A stretch of 64,000 bases of DNA from Kordia zhangzhouensis. Its GTDB lineage: Bacteria; Bacteroidota; Bacteroidia; Flavobacteriales; Flavobacteriaceae. Location of the stretch: positions 558,001 to 622,000 of the forward strand of contig NZ_LBMH01000003.1 of the NCBI RefSeq assembly GCF_001005305.1, read 5' to 3'. Shown one piece after another: positions 1 through 9,074 of the stretch. How positions within the stretch are numbered: the first letter of the stretch is position 1; every line of letters starts with the position of its first letter. Below the pieces are notes generated by a model, which had not been told where the DNA came from, searched no databases, and was given only the letters and a program-made list of their open reading frames with translations. Position numbers and translations under genes: made by a program.

Positions 1-29
1 TTTTAATCTATGGAATTTATAGCTAATAG

Positions 30-65
30 AAATGCCTGAGCAATTGCTCGGGCATTTCGCTTTTA
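30..65 (+). terminator. Rho-independent terminator of the gene upstream of the window
   Basis: A 14-bp stem with a single G-T pair and almost no loop (centre between 43 and 44), AAATGCC on one side and GGCATTT on the other, is followed by CGCTTTT. It lies before the first gene and must end a transcript entering from the left, or act in both directions. Confidence 0.7.
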
Positions 66-135
66 AATACTAAATGGCGGTGAGCTTCGTTTTTCCTTAC
101 AAAATACATTATCATTTATTTAACATACTTTATAC

Positions 136-143
136 TATCTTTG
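136..143 (+). promoter_or_regulatory. -7 promoter element of the TPR gene
   Basis: TATCTTTG matches the Bacteroidota sigma-A -7 consensus TAnnTTTG exactly. No good -33 TTG is visible at the expected distance. Its last bases form an in-frame TTG that an ORF finder takes as a start codon; the real start is the ATG at 159, which leaves a leader of roughly 11 nt. Confidence 0.5.
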
Positions 144-158
144 ACAAAAAGCTCAGCT

Positions 159-1943
159 ATGCGTAATCTTTTCATTTTTATATTTAGCGTATTAATGTGT
201 GTAAAAAGCTACGGACAAAATGAAGTGTTGGCGCAGCAGTATTATGACAAAGGAGAATACAAAAAAGCGATTATTGCGTTTGAAGATCTTTATAAAAAAT
301 CTCCTAGAAAAATTAATTTTTTCATTTCAATAGTGAATTGTCATCAACAATTGGAAGATTTTGAAACTGCCGAAAAGCTTTTATTGGAAGAATTGAAAAA
401 ACCTCCGCTCAATCCTATTCTATTAGTAGAGACTGGGTTTAACTACGATCTTAAAAGAGATACCATTACAGCTCAAAAATATTATGAAAATGCTCTTGAG
501 TATAGCAAAGGAAAAATTTCATCATCTTATATTGTTGGAAGAGCGTTTGAAAAAAAATCGTTGTTAGATTATGCATTGCGTGTATACCAAAACGCTATGG
601 AAGAAAACCCTAACTACAATTTTATGAACAACATTGCACGTATTTATGGTGAAAAGGGTGAAATTGAAAAAATGTTTTCTAGCTATTTGGACTTAATACG
701 CGATCGTGTAGAACAAAAAGGATATGCACAACGCATTATCAGTCAGTTTTTACGAAACGACCCTAATGATGAAAATAATACTCTTTTTAGAAAGTTACTT
801 CTAAAACGCAATCAGCAAGAACCAAATTTATTGTGGAATGAGTTATTAAGTTGGTTATTTGTTCAACAAAAACAATACAAACGAGCATTCATTCAAGAAA
901 AAGCAATTTATGCACAAGGTGATTATTCTTTACAACGCATTTTTGAACTGGCTAGCTTAAGTATAGAAGATGGTGACCACGAAACAGCTCGGGAAATCCT
1001 AAACTATATTATTGAAAACTCAAATCAAGATGCAACTAAGATTCGTGCTTCACAAAATCTTATTCAAATTGATCTCGAATCGATTACAGATGGAAATTAT
1101 ACCGAAATCCAAAAGCGTTTTGACACACTTTTTGAAACGTATGGACGTAACTTTAAAACAGTAATATTACAGCGCGATTATGCAAATTTTTTAGCTTTTC
1201 AAAAAGAAACACCCGAAACAGCTGTACAATATTTAAAAGAAACACTTCAACAACCTCTCAATAAGCGTCAACAAGCAGAAATCAAACTTGCTTTAGGAGA
1301 TATTTTAGTATACCAAGAACAATTTAATCAAGCTTTAATTTATTTTTCTCAAGTTCAGCAAACACTAAAAAACGATGTTACAGGACAAGAAGCACGCTTT
1401 CGAGTTGCTCGAACAAGTTACTACAAAGGCGATTTTGATTGGGCAGAAACACAACTCAAAGTATTAAAATCTTCTGTATCACAATTGATCGCTAATGATG
1501 CATTGCAGCTAAAGTTAATCATTTCCGATAATTCACTAGAAGATTCTACGCAAACGGCACTCAAAAAATATGCTAAGGCTGATTTACTTGCATATCAAAA
1601 AAAAGATACCAAAGCCATAGAGACTTTAGAAGATATTTTACAAAATCATAAAGGTGAAAAAATTGAAGATGAAGCATTATTCATGCAAGCCAAACTCTAT
1701 GAAAAACGTGGAGAATATGATAAAGCAAGACTGAATTACAAAAAGATTATTGAATTTTACAAAGATGATATTTTGGTAGATGATGCCTATTTTGCAATAG
1801 CACAACTGTACTTAAATCATTTTGATGACCCTGAAAAAGCAAAACAATTCTTTGAAGAAATCATTTTCAATCATCAAGACAGCATTCATTATGTAGCGGC
1901 ACAGAAATCATATCGCAAATTACGTGGTGATACTATCAATTAA
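159..1943 (+). CDS. Tetratricopeptide repeat protein, exported
   Basis: A 594-residue protein. The N-terminus is a signal peptide (hydrophobic stretch ending near SYGQ, residues 1-20), so it should be periplasmic or envelope-associated. The rest is built of helical TPR units; clear ones are at the N-terminus (QQYYDKGEYKKAIIAFEDLY) and C-terminus (KRGEYDKARLNYKKII). I chose ATG 159 because the upstream TTG (141) is part of a perfect -7 box and would add residues before the signal peptide. In flavobacteria this gene commonly precedes DUF4286, rsmA and mgtE, as here. TPR proteins scaffold protein complexes; the partner is unknown. No enzymatic domain was seen. Confidence 0.85.
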   Translation: MRNLFIFIFSVLMCVKSYGQNEVLAQQYYDKGEYKKAIIAFEDLYKKSPRKINFFISIVNCHQQLEDFETAEKLLLEELKKPPLNPILLVETGFNYDLKRDTITAQKYYENALEYSKGKISSSYIVGRAFEKKSLLDYALRVYQNAMEENPNYNFMNNIARIYGEKGEIEKMFSSYLDLIRDRVEQKGYAQRIISQFLRNDPNDENNTLFRKLLLKRNQQEPNLLWNELLSWLFVQQKQYKRAFIQEKAIYAQGDYSLQRIFELASLSIEDGDHETAREILNYIIENSNQDATKIRASQNLIQIDLESITDGNYTEIQKRFDTLFETYGRNFKTVILQRDYANFLAFQKETPETAVQYLKETLQQPLNKRQQAEIKLALGDILVYQEQFNQALIYFSQVQQTLKNDVTGQEARFRVARTSYYKGDFDWAETQLKVLKSSVSQLIANDALQLKLIISDNSLEDSTQTALKKYAKADLLAYQKKDTKAIETLEDILQNHKGEKIEDEALFMQAKLYEKRGEYDKARLNYKKIIEFYKDDILVDDAYFAIAQLYLNHFDDPEKAKQFFEEIIFNHQDSIHYVAAQKSYRKLRGDTIN

Positions 1944-1978
1944 AACCGTAATTTTGCAGTTCATTACAAATTGCACGC

Positions 1979-2293
1979 ATGTACATTTACAACGTTACCA
2001 TAAATATTGACGACAGTATCCACGAAGAATTCAAATTGTGGATTCGAACACATATTCCAGATGTATTAGCTACTGGAAAATTTACGTCTGCACGCTTAGT
2101 AGAAGTATTAGTAGAAGAGGAAATGGGTGGCACAACCTATGCCGTTCAATACACAGCAAAATCGAAGGAAGCTCTTGAAGCTTATTATGAAGAAGATGCT
2201 CCAAGACTTCGAGAAGAAGGCATGAAAAAGTTTGCCGACAAAATGCTTGGTTTCCGCACAGAATTAAAAATTATTGAAGATTTTAAAGCGTAA
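1979..2293 (+). CDS. DUF4286 family protein
   Basis: A 104-residue soluble protein starting MYIYNVTINIDDS. This matches the Bacteroidota DUF4286 family: a ferredoxin-like dimeric alpha-beta fold is expected, with a conserved MYIYNVT start and a GFRTEL-type ending. The function of the family is unknown. It lies 35 bp after the TPR gene and just before the small membrane protein and rsmA, so it is probably co-transcribed with them. No signal peptide and no membrane segment. Confidence 0.85.
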   Translation: MYIYNVTINIDDSIHEEFKLWIRTHIPDVLATGKFTSARLVEVLVEEEMGGTTYAVQYTAKSKEALEAYYEEDAPRLREEGMKKFADKMLGFRTELKIIEDFKA

Positions 2294-2297
2294 TACT

Positions 2298-2741
2298 ATG
2301 CAGGAACATAAATATTATTCTCAATATGCTTATCTTATTAAAATAGTATTAATTATTGCTGTACTCGTTTTTGGTTTTTTCATAGCAACACTATTCTCTC
2401 ATAAAATTGCAAAAGAACTAAGCATTGAATTTAGAAAAAACTTAGTAGCTATTGAATATATAATTAATGGATTTGTAGGACTTATTTCAATACTTTTCAT
2501 CGTAATTATCGCTTTAAGAGGAAAACCACAAATTGTACTAAACGCCACTACGCTTAAAACGAATCGTTTTAAAAGAAATTTCGCTGACTTAAAATCATAT
2601 CACAAAGGCAAAGGAGGTAGCGAACCTTATGTGATTTCGCATGACGGAAAACAATTTGACATTGAACTCTCTTGGTTTTCTAAAAAAGATCGTCAAAAAA
2701 TTGAATCGCACATAATACAACAAATAGAAGCTGCTAATTAA
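2298..2741 (+). CDS. Small two-TM protein with a PH-like C-terminal domain
   Basis: A 147-residue protein with two predicted membrane helices (about residues 12-34 and 50-72). A cytoplasmic tail of about 70 residues (LNATTLKTNRFKRNF... then a beta-rich part) resembles bacterial PH-like membrane proteins, but I do not recognise a named family. A longer frame begins at TTG 2274 inside the DUF4286 gene; ATG 2298, 4 bp after that gene's stop, is far more likely. Probably in the rsmA-mgtE operon (6 bp before rsmA). Function unknown. Confidence 0.7.
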   Translation: MQEHKYYSQYAYLIKIVLIIAVLVFGFFIATLFSHKIAKELSIEFRKNLVAIEYIINGFVGLISILFIVIIALRGKPQIVLNATTLKTNRFKRNFADLKSYHKGKGGSEPYVISHDGKQFDIELSWFSKKDRQKIESHIIQQIEAAN

Positions 2742-2747
2742 ATCCGT

Positions 2748-3536
2748 ATGTCAGACAAAGTCAAAGCTAAAAAACACCTCGGTCAGCATTTTTTAAAAGA
2801 TGAAAATGTAGCCAAACGCATTGCAGATACGCTAACATTAAATCAATATCAAAATGTACTTGAAATTGGACCAGGCATGGGCGTTTTGACAAAGTATTTA
2901 CTCGAAAAACCGATAACAACATATGTCTGTGAAATTGACACAGAATCTGTTGACTATCTAAAAGCACACTATTTACAGCTTTCAGATAGAATTCTGGAAA
3001 AAGACTTCTTAAAATACGATTTGACTAAAACATTTGATGATAAACCTTTTGCTATAATAGGAAATTTCCCATACAATATTTCTACACAAATAGTGTTTAA
3101 AACCCTTGAAATGCGCGATCAAATTCCAGAATTTAGCGGGATGTTTCAAAAAGAAGTAGCACAACGTATTTGTGCGCCTCATGGAAACAAAACCTATGGA
3201 ATTTTATCTGTTTTAACACAAGCCTTTTATGATGCGGAATACTTATTCACTGTTCCTCCTGGTGTTTTCAATCCGCCTCCAAAAGTTGATTCGGGTGTAA
3301 TGCGACTTATCAGAAAAAAGGATTATACACTTTCATGTGATGAAAAATTATTCTTTAGAGTTGTAAAAACAGCCTTCCAACAACGAAGAAAAACACTCCG
3401 TAACAGTTTAAAAACATTCAATCTTTCCGATAATTTAAAAGAAGATACTATCTTTGGGCTACGACCTGAACAAATAAGTGTTCAAGGTTTTATAGACCTA
3501 ACCAGTAAGATAGACAATGATTCCATTCAAACTTAG
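2748..3536 (+). CDS. rsmA: 16S rRNA (adenine1518/1519-N6)-dimethyltransferase RsmA
   Basis: A 262-residue cytoplasmic enzyme that uses S-adenosylmethionine to dimethylate two adjacent adenines near the 3' end of 16S rRNA during 30S maturation. Signatures: the KsgA N-terminal motif KKHLGQHFL (8-16), the SAM-binding loop EIGPGMG (39-45) and the catalytic NFPYN (106-110, the N-[LF]-P-Y motif). The C-terminus carries the [12 protein letters not shown]-binding segment. Length is typical. It overlaps the start of mgtE by 20 nt, so the two are translationally linked. High certainty. Confidence 0.97.
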   Translation: MSDKVKAKKHLGQHFLKDENVAKRIADTLTLNQYQNVLEIGPGMGVLTKYLLEKPITTYVCEIDTESVDYLKAHYLQLSDRILEKDFLKYDLTKTFDDKPFAIIGNFPYNISTQIVFKTLEMRDQIPEFSGMFQKEVAQRICAPHGNKTYGILSVLTQAFYDAEYLFTVPPGVFNPPPKVDSGVMRLIRKKDYTLSCDEKLFFRVVKTAFQQRRKTLRNSLKTFNLSDNLKEDTIFGLRPEQISVQGFIDLTSKIDNDSIQT

Positions 3537-4869
3537 CGAAGAACTCATTGCGCAAGTAGCGCAACTCATTGAAGAAGGAAAAGATGCTACACTTCTAGAA
3601 TTACTAGAAGAAGTGCATTATGCTGATGTCGCTGAAATTATTGATGAATTGAATCTTGATCAGGCTACCTATCTTATCAAATTACTAGATAGTGAAAAAA
3701 CATCTGACATTCTTACAGAGCTAGACGAGGATACACGTGAAAAAATACTCGAAAATCTTTCTGCCAAAGAAATTGCGGAAGAAATTGATGAACTAGACAC
3801 TGATGATGCTGCAGATATTATTTCTGAGCTTCCTGAAGAACGAATTCAAGAAGTAATCTCTGAAATAGAAGACAAAGAACACGCAAAAGAAATCGTCGAA
3901 TTACTTCGTTATGACGACGATACTGCCGGTGGATTGATGGCAAAAGAGTTGGTTTGGGTAAATGAAAACTGGAATGTCATGACCTGCGTTAGAGAAATGC
4001 GCAAGCAAGCAGAAGAAGTAACCCGTGTACACTCCATTTATGTAGTTGATGATAATGATATCCTAAAAGGTAGACTGTCATTAAAAGACTTACTTACAAC
4101 ATCAACACGAACGCCAATCAAGGATATATATATTCCAAAAGTTGACTACGTAAATGTGGGAGACAAAGCCGAAGATGTAGCGAGAGTCATGTCAAAATAT
4201 GACTTAGAAGCTATTCCTGTAGTAGATGAAATGAAGCGATTGGTAGGACGCATTACCATTGATGATATTGTCGATGTTATTAAAGAAGAAGCTGACAAAG
4301 ATTATCAATTAGCTGCAGGTATTACACAAGATGTAGAAGCTGGTGATAGTATTTGGCAACTCACACGTGCACGCTTGCCATGGCTATTTTTAGGATTGGT
4401 AGGAGGAATTGGTGCTGCTGCCATCATGGAAGGTTTTGAAGAAATGATTAGCAAATATGCTATTCTATTCTTTTTTACTCCATTAATAGCAGCCATGGCA
4501 GGAAATGTAGGAGTTCAATCAAGTGCAATTATTGTACAAGGACTAGCAAATGATGATATTAAAGGTAGCATTAACAATAGATTGTGGAAAGAAATGCTAT
4601 TAGCCATGCTCAATGGTATTGCTTTGGCTTCCATTCTTTTGATTGTAGTATGGATTTGGAAAGATGATGCCACAGCAGCTTTGGCAATTTCTGTTTCATT
4701 AGTAATTGTAATCATCGTTGCCGGCATCATTGGTACTTTTATTCCGTTATTCTTAAACAAACGCGGAATAGATCCTGCAATCGCTACTGGTCCATTTATT
4801 ACCACTAGTAATGATATTTTTGGAATATTGATTTACTTTTTAATTGCTAAACTCATCATTGGCATCTAA
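3517..4869 (+). CDS. mgtE: Magnesium transporter MgtE
   Basis: A 450-residue inner-membrane magnesium channel. The domain order is canonical: an acidic helical MgtE-N domain (about 10-120, rich in [14 protein letters not shown]-type motifs), a pair of CBS domains (about 125-255) that sense cytosolic Mg, and a five-helix membrane domain (about 280-450). The membrane domain carries the conserved [15 protein letters not shown] pore-lining segment and a conserved glycine/proline-rich last helix. The start lies within the 3' end of rsmA. The rsmA-mgtE overlap is a common flavobacterial arrangement. Confidence 0.96.
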   Translation: MIPFKLSEELIAQVAQLIEEGKDATLLELLEEVHYADVAEIIDELNLDQATYLIKLLDSEKTSDILTELDEDTREKILENLSAKEIAEEIDELDTDDAADIISELPEERIQEVISEIEDKEHAKEIVELLRYDDDTAGGLMAKELVWVNENWNVMTCVREMRKQAEEVTRVHSIYVVDDNDILKGRLSLKDLLTTSTRTPIKDIYIPKVDYVNVGDKAEDVARVMSKYDLEAIPVVDEMKRLVGRITIDDIVDVIKEEADKDYQLAAGITQDVEAGDSIWQLTRARLPWLFLGLVGGIGAAAIMEGFEEMISKYAILFFFTPLIAAMAGNVGVQSSAIIVQGLANDDIKGSINNRLWKEMLLAMLNGIALASILLIVVWIWKDDATAALAISVSLVIVIIVAGIIGTFIPLFLNKRGIDPAIATGPFITTSNDIFGILIYFLIAKLIIGI

Positions 4870-4871
4870 AA

Positions 4872-4895
4872 AAGCGAACTCTTACGAGTCCGCTC
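4872..4895 (-). terminator. Terminator for the reverse-strand GG-leader peptide
   Basis: A 9-bp stem with one mismatch (AGCGAACTC / GAGTCCGCT, loop TTAC) is followed, when read on the minus strand, by TTTTTAG. It sits 30 nt beyond the stop of the minus-strand peptide and 3 nt after the mgtE stop, so it may end both transcripts. The U-run favours the minus strand. Confidence 0.6.
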
Positions 4896-4924
4896 TACGT
4901 TAAACTTCAATATTTCTTGCTTTT

Positions 4925-5098
4925 TTATCCACAAGTATAATTCACTGTATACTCACAACCTATCGCATTTGAAGTACACATAGTATCTTCCTGTGTTAAT
5001 ACACTTCTATTTCCTCCTTTAACACCTTGGGCACTTTGAGAATTCAACTCAGAAACTACCGATTTCTTTAATAACAATGATTTAAGATTTTTTTTCAT
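4925..5098 (-). CDS. GG-leader peptide (putative RiPP precursor), orphan
   Basis: A 57-residue peptide read on the reverse strand. It starts MKKNLKSLLLKKSVVSELN and has a double glycine at 28-29 within GVKGG, then a 28-residue core holding three cysteines (41, 48, 56) and several Thr/Ser. This matches the Bacteroidota 'GG leader natural product precursor' pattern: a basic MKK start, LK..K..V/IA.LN, then a KGG cleavage site. GG leaders are cut by C39 peptidase-type exporters. It stands alone between mgtE and a GNAT gene, with no modifying enzyme beside it. Its upstream stretch (5099-5387) shows no other gene. The sequence class is well supported; modification or activity is unknown. Confidence 0.75.
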   Translation of the reverse strand: MKKNLKSLLLKKSVVSELNSQSAQGVKGGNRSVLTQEDTMCTSNAIGCEYTVNYTCG

Positions 5099-5387
5099 AG
5101 TCTATAATTTAATCTCCTACTCTTTTTACTATTTGGCTTTTCGGAATCCACCATAACTAGTACATATTAGCAGAATAAAAATAGTTTGAAATCTTAAATT
5201 TAGACTTGATTTTGACGTCAGATAGGTATGTTTGTAACCATTCGTACGCTATTTAACATTAATTAAGAAATGGTGATGTTAAAACTTAAAAACTTTCTCA
5301 ATGCTGCTATACTATTCTTCTTTTCACATCGTTTACTAACAAAAAGAAGCTCCATACAACACAACTACTGAAAAGGTAAAATACAGC

Positions 5388-5909
5388 ATGGCACATCATA
5401 CCATACGACAAGCAGTTCCCGAAGATGCTAAGTATATTTCACTATTGGCTAAAATCAATTTTTCCGAATCGTTTGGCAATTTGTTTTCTTCAGAAAAAGA
5501 ACTCCGGTTGTATATTAATGAGAAATTTTCCGAGGAAAAAATGAAAGCTTCCATTGAAAACAGCGAGAATATTTTTTGGATTGCCTACGCACAGACACTT
5601 CCTGTAGGTTTTGCGAAACTCAAAAAAGACATGCCCGTTCCTGATACCCACTACAAAGAAGCTGCAGAATTGCAAAAACTGTACATTTTAAAAGATTATC
5701 GCACAGAAGGAAATGGCAATCAACTCAAAGTAGATTTCTTCGAAGAAATTCAAAAGTTAAATATCAAGCATGTTTGGCTAAAAGAATTACATACAGACCA
5801 GCGAACACTAAATTTTTATAAAGAGCACGACTTTCACAAACACCATTCACACTCATTTACCATTGGTAAAGAAGACTTTGTTTTTAATATAATGATGAAA
5901 ACAAGTTAA
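5388..5909 (+). CDS. GNAT family N-acetyltransferase
   Basis: A 173-residue cytoplasmic acetyltransferase of the GNAT fold. It begins with a typical IRQAVPEDAKYISLLAK beta1-alpha1 unit. The acetyl-CoA pyrophosphate-binding loop is the YRTEGNGNQL segment (about 105-114, the R/Q-x-x-G-x-G motif), preceded by the characteristic LQKLYIL strand. The C-terminal LNFYKEHDFHKH is the usual 'FY...GF' segment. The acceptor substrate cannot be told. It is a single gene with neighbours in other transcription units. Confidence 0.88.
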   Translation: MAHHTIRQAVPEDAKYISLLAKINFSESFGNLFSSEKELRLYINEKFSEEKMKASIENSENIFWIAYAQTLPVGFAKLKKDMPVPDTHYKEAAELQKLYILKDYRTEGNGNQLKVDFFEEIQKLNIKHVWLKELHTDQRTLNFYKEHDFHKHHSHSFTIGKEDFVFNIMMKTS

Positions 5910-6023
5910 AGTACAACTCTGTCCCATTTAAATTACCATTCTCTTTGGGTAATAAACTCATATTCAGTAAAATTATATAACAAACTGTAAAATATGTGTA
6001 ACATACAACTGTAAGTAAATCTC

Positions 6024-6031
6024 TAATTTTG
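6024..6031 (+). promoter_or_regulatory. -7 promoter element before the small membrane protein
   Basis: TAATTTTG is an exact TAnnTTTG match 20 nt before the ATG at 6052. No clear -33 TTG at 17-21 bp upstream was seen. Confidence 0.45.
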
Positions 6032-6051
6032 AATCATAACCAATACACACA

Positions 6052-6258
6052 ATGAATATGATAAAGACCTTAGGATTTTTACTAACAATTGGAGCTGGAA
6101 TCACATTAACCCTTGGTGTACTATCTGTTTTTGGAAGTATGAATATGGGAAATGTCCAATGGCCAATGATTATTTTAGGAACTGTTTTTTTCTTTGCAGG
6201 AATTGGCCTTTTAAAATATCGAAAAGACACAGATGCTATCCAAGCAGATAACAACTAA
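6052..6258 (+). CDS. Small hydrophobic two-TM protein
   Basis: A 68-residue protein with two hydrophobic segments (about 6-28 and 37-57) and a short charged tail (RKDTDAIQADNN). I recognise no family. It has its own -7 box upstream and a strong terminator about 40 bp downstream, so it is transcribed alone. The ATG at 6058 is an alternative start. The function is unknown. Confidence 0.6.
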   Translation: MNMIKTLGFLLTIGAGITLTLGVLSVFGSMNMGNVQWPMIILGTVFFFAGIGLLKYRKDTDAIQADNN

Positions 6259-6298
6259 CAAAATACCTTTTAACAATAATAAAGAATAAACAATTGAA

Positions 6299-6334
6299 AA
6301 TAGCATGCACAATAAAAGTGTATGCTATTTTTTT
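6299..6334 (+). terminator. Rho-independent terminator
   Basis: A 12-bp stem (AATAGCATGCAC with GTGTATGCTATT, one G-T pair) and a 7-nt loop, followed by TTTTTTA. It ends the transcript of the small membrane protein. Confidence 0.8.
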
Positions 6335-6410
6335 ATATGCAGTTATAAACCTTATACATGAATTTCATTTTTGATAAACATAAGTCTAAAAAAACATGTA
6401 ATTTAGTTGC

Positions 6411-6776
6411 ATGAACGCAATCAATATCAAAGAAAAGTTCCAACTTTTCGACAAACAATGGCATCCACATCAAATTGCTGTGGTTGATAATATGCAAGTA
6501 CTTTTAGCAAAGATTAAAGATGAATTTGTGTGGCATTCTCATGAAAATGAAGACGAACTGTTTCAGGTCGTAAAGGGAACATTATACATGAAATTTCGTG
6601 ACAAAACAGTTACCGTCAATGAAGGTGAAATAATTGTTGTTCCTAAAGGAGTAGAACATTGTCCAACCACAAAAAATGGCGAAGAAGTACATGTGTTATT
6701 ATTTGAAAAATTAACAACAGCACATACAGGAACCGTTCAACATGAAAAAACACAAACTGAATACCCTAAAATATAA
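6411..6776 (+). CDS. Cupin domain-containing protein
   Basis: A 121-residue single-domain cupin. The first cupin motif is visible as WHSHENEDELFQVVKG (about 44-59), supplying two His and a Glu for metal binding. The second is VPKGVEHCPTT, supplying the fourth His. Small stand-alone cupins of this kind may bind a metal and a small sugar-like or acid ligand; the substrate is unknown. It sits 5 bp before a 2-hydroxyacid dehydrogenase and is probably co-transcribed with it. Confidence 0.85.
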   Translation: MNAINIKEKFQLFDKQWHPHQIAVVDNMQVLLAKIKDEFVWHSHENEDELFQVVKGTLYMKFRDKTVTVNEGEIIVVPKGVEHCPTTKNGEEVHVLLFEKLTTAHTGTVQHEKTQTEYPKI

Positions 6777-6781
6777 TCGCT

Positions 6782-7720
6782 GTGAATATTTTACATTTGG
6801 ATGAAAACCATCCACTACTCATCAATCAATTAAACGCTTTAGGTCATTCTAATTTTGAAGACTACACATCTTCAAGAGAAGAAATTATGGAAATAATCCA
6901 TAAATATGATGGTTTTATTATTCGTAGTCGTTTTAAAATTGACGCTGAATTTTTATCAAAAGCTACACAGCTAAAATTTATTGGAAGAGTTGGCGCAGGA
7001 TTAGAAAATATTGACATAGAATATGCAGTAAAACAAGGAATACAACTCATTTCTGCGCCTGAAGGGAATCGAAATGCAGTTGGAGAACATGCCTTAGGCA
7101 TGTTACTTTCTTTATTGAACAAACTTAACAAAGCTGATAATGAAGTACGAAAAGGTTTGTGGCTACGGGAAGCCAATCGCGGAGTAGAACTTGATGGACA
7201 AACCGTTGGCATTATCGGGTATGGAAATATGGGAAAAGCATTTGCTAAAAAATTAAGAGGTTTTGATGTAAATGTTTTGTGTTATGATTTAAAAGAAAAC
7301 GTAAGCGATGAAAATGCAACGCAAGTCTCGCTGAAAGAGTTACAAGAACAAGCAACTGTTTTGAGCTTACATACTCCACAAACACCGCTCACATTAAACA
7401 TGATTAATAAAGATTTCATTGAAAAGTTTTATCACGATTTTTGGTTCATCAATACCGCTCGTGGAAAAAGTGTTGTAACTCAAGATCTTGTTGAAGCACT
7501 CAAATCTGGAAAAATTCTCGGTGCAGGATTGGATGTATTAGAATATGAAAAAAGTTCGTTTGAAAATTTATTTCAAGACGGTCATTTACCCGAGGCATTT
7601 CAATACTTGATAGAAGCAAAAAATGTGTTACTAACACCACATGTGGCTGGCTGGACAAAAGAAAGCAAAGAAAAACTTTCACAAACCATTGTAGATAAAT
7701 TCAAAATATATTTTCATTAA
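6782..7720 (+). CDS. D-isomer-specific 2-hydroxyacid dehydrogenase (SerA-like)
   Basis: A 312-residue NAD-dependent oxidoreductase. The Rossmann motif is GIIGYGNMGKAF (about 142-153). Catalytic Arg is in NTARGKSVV, and the His is in LLTPHVAGWT near the C-terminus, as in the D-3-phosphoglycerate dehydrogenase group. It lacks the C-terminal ACT domain of long SerA enzymes, so the exact substrate (3-phosphoglycerate or another 2-hydroxyacid) is open. The start is GTG at 6782, 5 bp after the cupin stop. The following gene begins directly at the stop codon. Confidence 0.9.
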   Translation: MNILHLDENHPLLINQLNALGHSNFEDYTSSREEIMEIIHKYDGFIIRSRFKIDAEFLSKATQLKFIGRVGAGLENIDIEYAVKQGIQLISAPEGNRNAVGEHALGMLLSLLNKLNKADNEVRKGLWLREANRGVELDGQTVGIIGYGNMGKAFAKKLRGFDVNVLCYDLKENVSDENATQVSLKELQEQATVLSLHTPQTPLTLNMINKDFIEKFYHDFWFINTARGKSVVTQDLVEALKSGKILGAGLDVLEYEKSSFENLFQDGHLPEAFQYLIEAKNVLLTPHVAGWTKESKEKLSQTIVDKFKIYFH

Positions 7721-8146
7721 ATGAAAAAGACTGTTTTTGTTTTTACTATACTAATCATTGCCTTACTAGCACTATTTCAGTTAAGCAAACTCTCTATTAT
7801 GAGAAGAGATACTTCCATAGAACTTATAATTGCGAGCATAGCTATTATTTTTTTCTTCATTGGAATCTATATTAACAAACGAAAACAATTAAAAAATACA
7901 GAAACAACCGTTAAGAACTCTGTAATCAATCATGCACAGATTGAAAATTTAGGTTTGAGCAAACGTGAGTATGAAGTTCTTTGTAAACTCGCTGAAGGAC
8001 ATTCCAACAAAGAAATTGCTTCACTCCTATTTGTTTCAGAAAGTACAATCAAAACTCATGTTTCAAACATATACACAAAATTAAACGTTAAACGTCGTAC
8101 ACAAGCCATTCAAAAAGCAAAAGACCTTTTCATATTACCTCACTAA
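7721..8146 (+). CDS. Membrane-anchored LuxR-type HTH regulator without receiver domain
   Basis: A 141-residue protein: two hydrophobic helices (about 5-22 and 33-51), a short linker, then a complete LuxR/GerE helix-turn-helix (about 79-133). The helix-turn-helix includes LSKREYEVLCKLAEGHSNKEIA split into LSKREYEVL and SNKEIASLLFVSESTIKTHV. There is no receiver or ligand domain, so the DNA-binding part is tethered to the inner membrane. It directly abuts the dehydrogenase stop (0-nt gap), indicating an operon. Targets are unknown. Such short TM-LuxR proteins are frequent in flavobacteria. Confidence 0.85.
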   Translation: MKKTVFVFTILIIALLALFQLSKLSIMRRDTSIELIIASIAIIFFFIGIYINKRKQLKNTETTVKNSVINHAQIENLGLSKREYEVLCKLAEGHSNKEIASLLFVSESTIKTHVSNIYTKLNVKRRTQAIQKAKDLFILPH

Positions 8147-8250
8147 AAATTTCACTTTACTCAATCGTAAGTATACTTAACAAAATATAACTTTATAAAC
8201 ATAAAAAAGTTCACAATCTTCATTGAAATAATAAGAATAACTCAATACAA

Positions 8251-8943
8251 ATGCCTGTGACCAAAGTTATATTTCAGTATTTACTATTTCTTATCATCTC
8301 AAACTCATTTGCTCAAGAAAACTTTTTACGTATTGAGGTAGTTCCTAAAAAAGAAATGAATAGGAGTTCTGATTACCATCTATATCAGAATGATTCGTTA
8401 CTATTTACCCAGTGTCATTTAAAAAATAATTCACATATTTTACACAAATTACCAAAAGGAAACTACAAACTTAAATATGATACTGTTTTTGGAGTAGATT
8501 CTATAGCGTTCTCGTTTGAATCGGATCGAGAGTTCAAAAAAATCATTCTACAAACAGAAAACCCTTCTCGTGAAAGACTTGCGAATACATTTTCTTCTGT
8601 TGAATCTTTAAAAAACAACGAACAAATTACAGTTGAATATGGTTTAAGTGCATGCTTCATTCATAAAAAGAAAAAGGCTACTATCCTTAAAGAAAATGAT
8701 CAATACTACTTTATCGATTACAGACACAAGCGATTAATTAATGAAAGAAGAATCAACCGAATTATTCGTCATGAAAAAATTCTAAAGAACTTAAATTTTG
8801 AAAATACACTTCATGGATATGAAGTATATGTCACATGCGTTGAATTTTTTTCATTGAGCAAAGATGAAATACAAGTGTTTGAAAAAAGTGTGTTTTGTGG
8901 TATGTGGAGCGAATCTTCAACGATTAGGAATTGGATAAAATAA
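8251..8943 (+). CDS. Exported protein of unknown function
   Basis: A 230-residue protein with an N-terminal signal peptide (hydrophobic region ending near SNSFAQ, about residue 23). A beta-rich N-terminal part (YHLYQNDSLLFT ... KLPKGNYKLKYDTVFG) resembles a carboxypeptidase-regulatory-like or Ig-like fold, and is followed by a basic region of about 120 residues. I do not recognise a family. Neighbours give no functional hint. Confidence 0.6.
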   Translation: MPVTKVIFQYLLFLIISNSFAQENFLRIEVVPKKEMNRSSDYHLYQNDSLLFTQCHLKNNSHILHKLPKGNYKLKYDTVFGVDSIAFSFESDREFKKIILQTENPSRERLANTFSSVESLKNNEQITVEYGLSACFIHKKKKATILKENDQYYFIDYRHKRLINERRINRIIRHEKILKNLNFENTLHGYEVYVTCVEFFSLSKDEIQVFEKSVFCGMWSESSTIRNWIK

Positions 8944-9074
8944 CTTTCTACACTATCCTAAAATCATCACATTCTTAAAATTAGTACCTTCGTAGGAATG
9001 AATTGGTACTTTCGTATGAGTCCTGTTTGTATTGCCTCCACTACTTTTGGTCGCAACTTAAAAATTACATAAAG

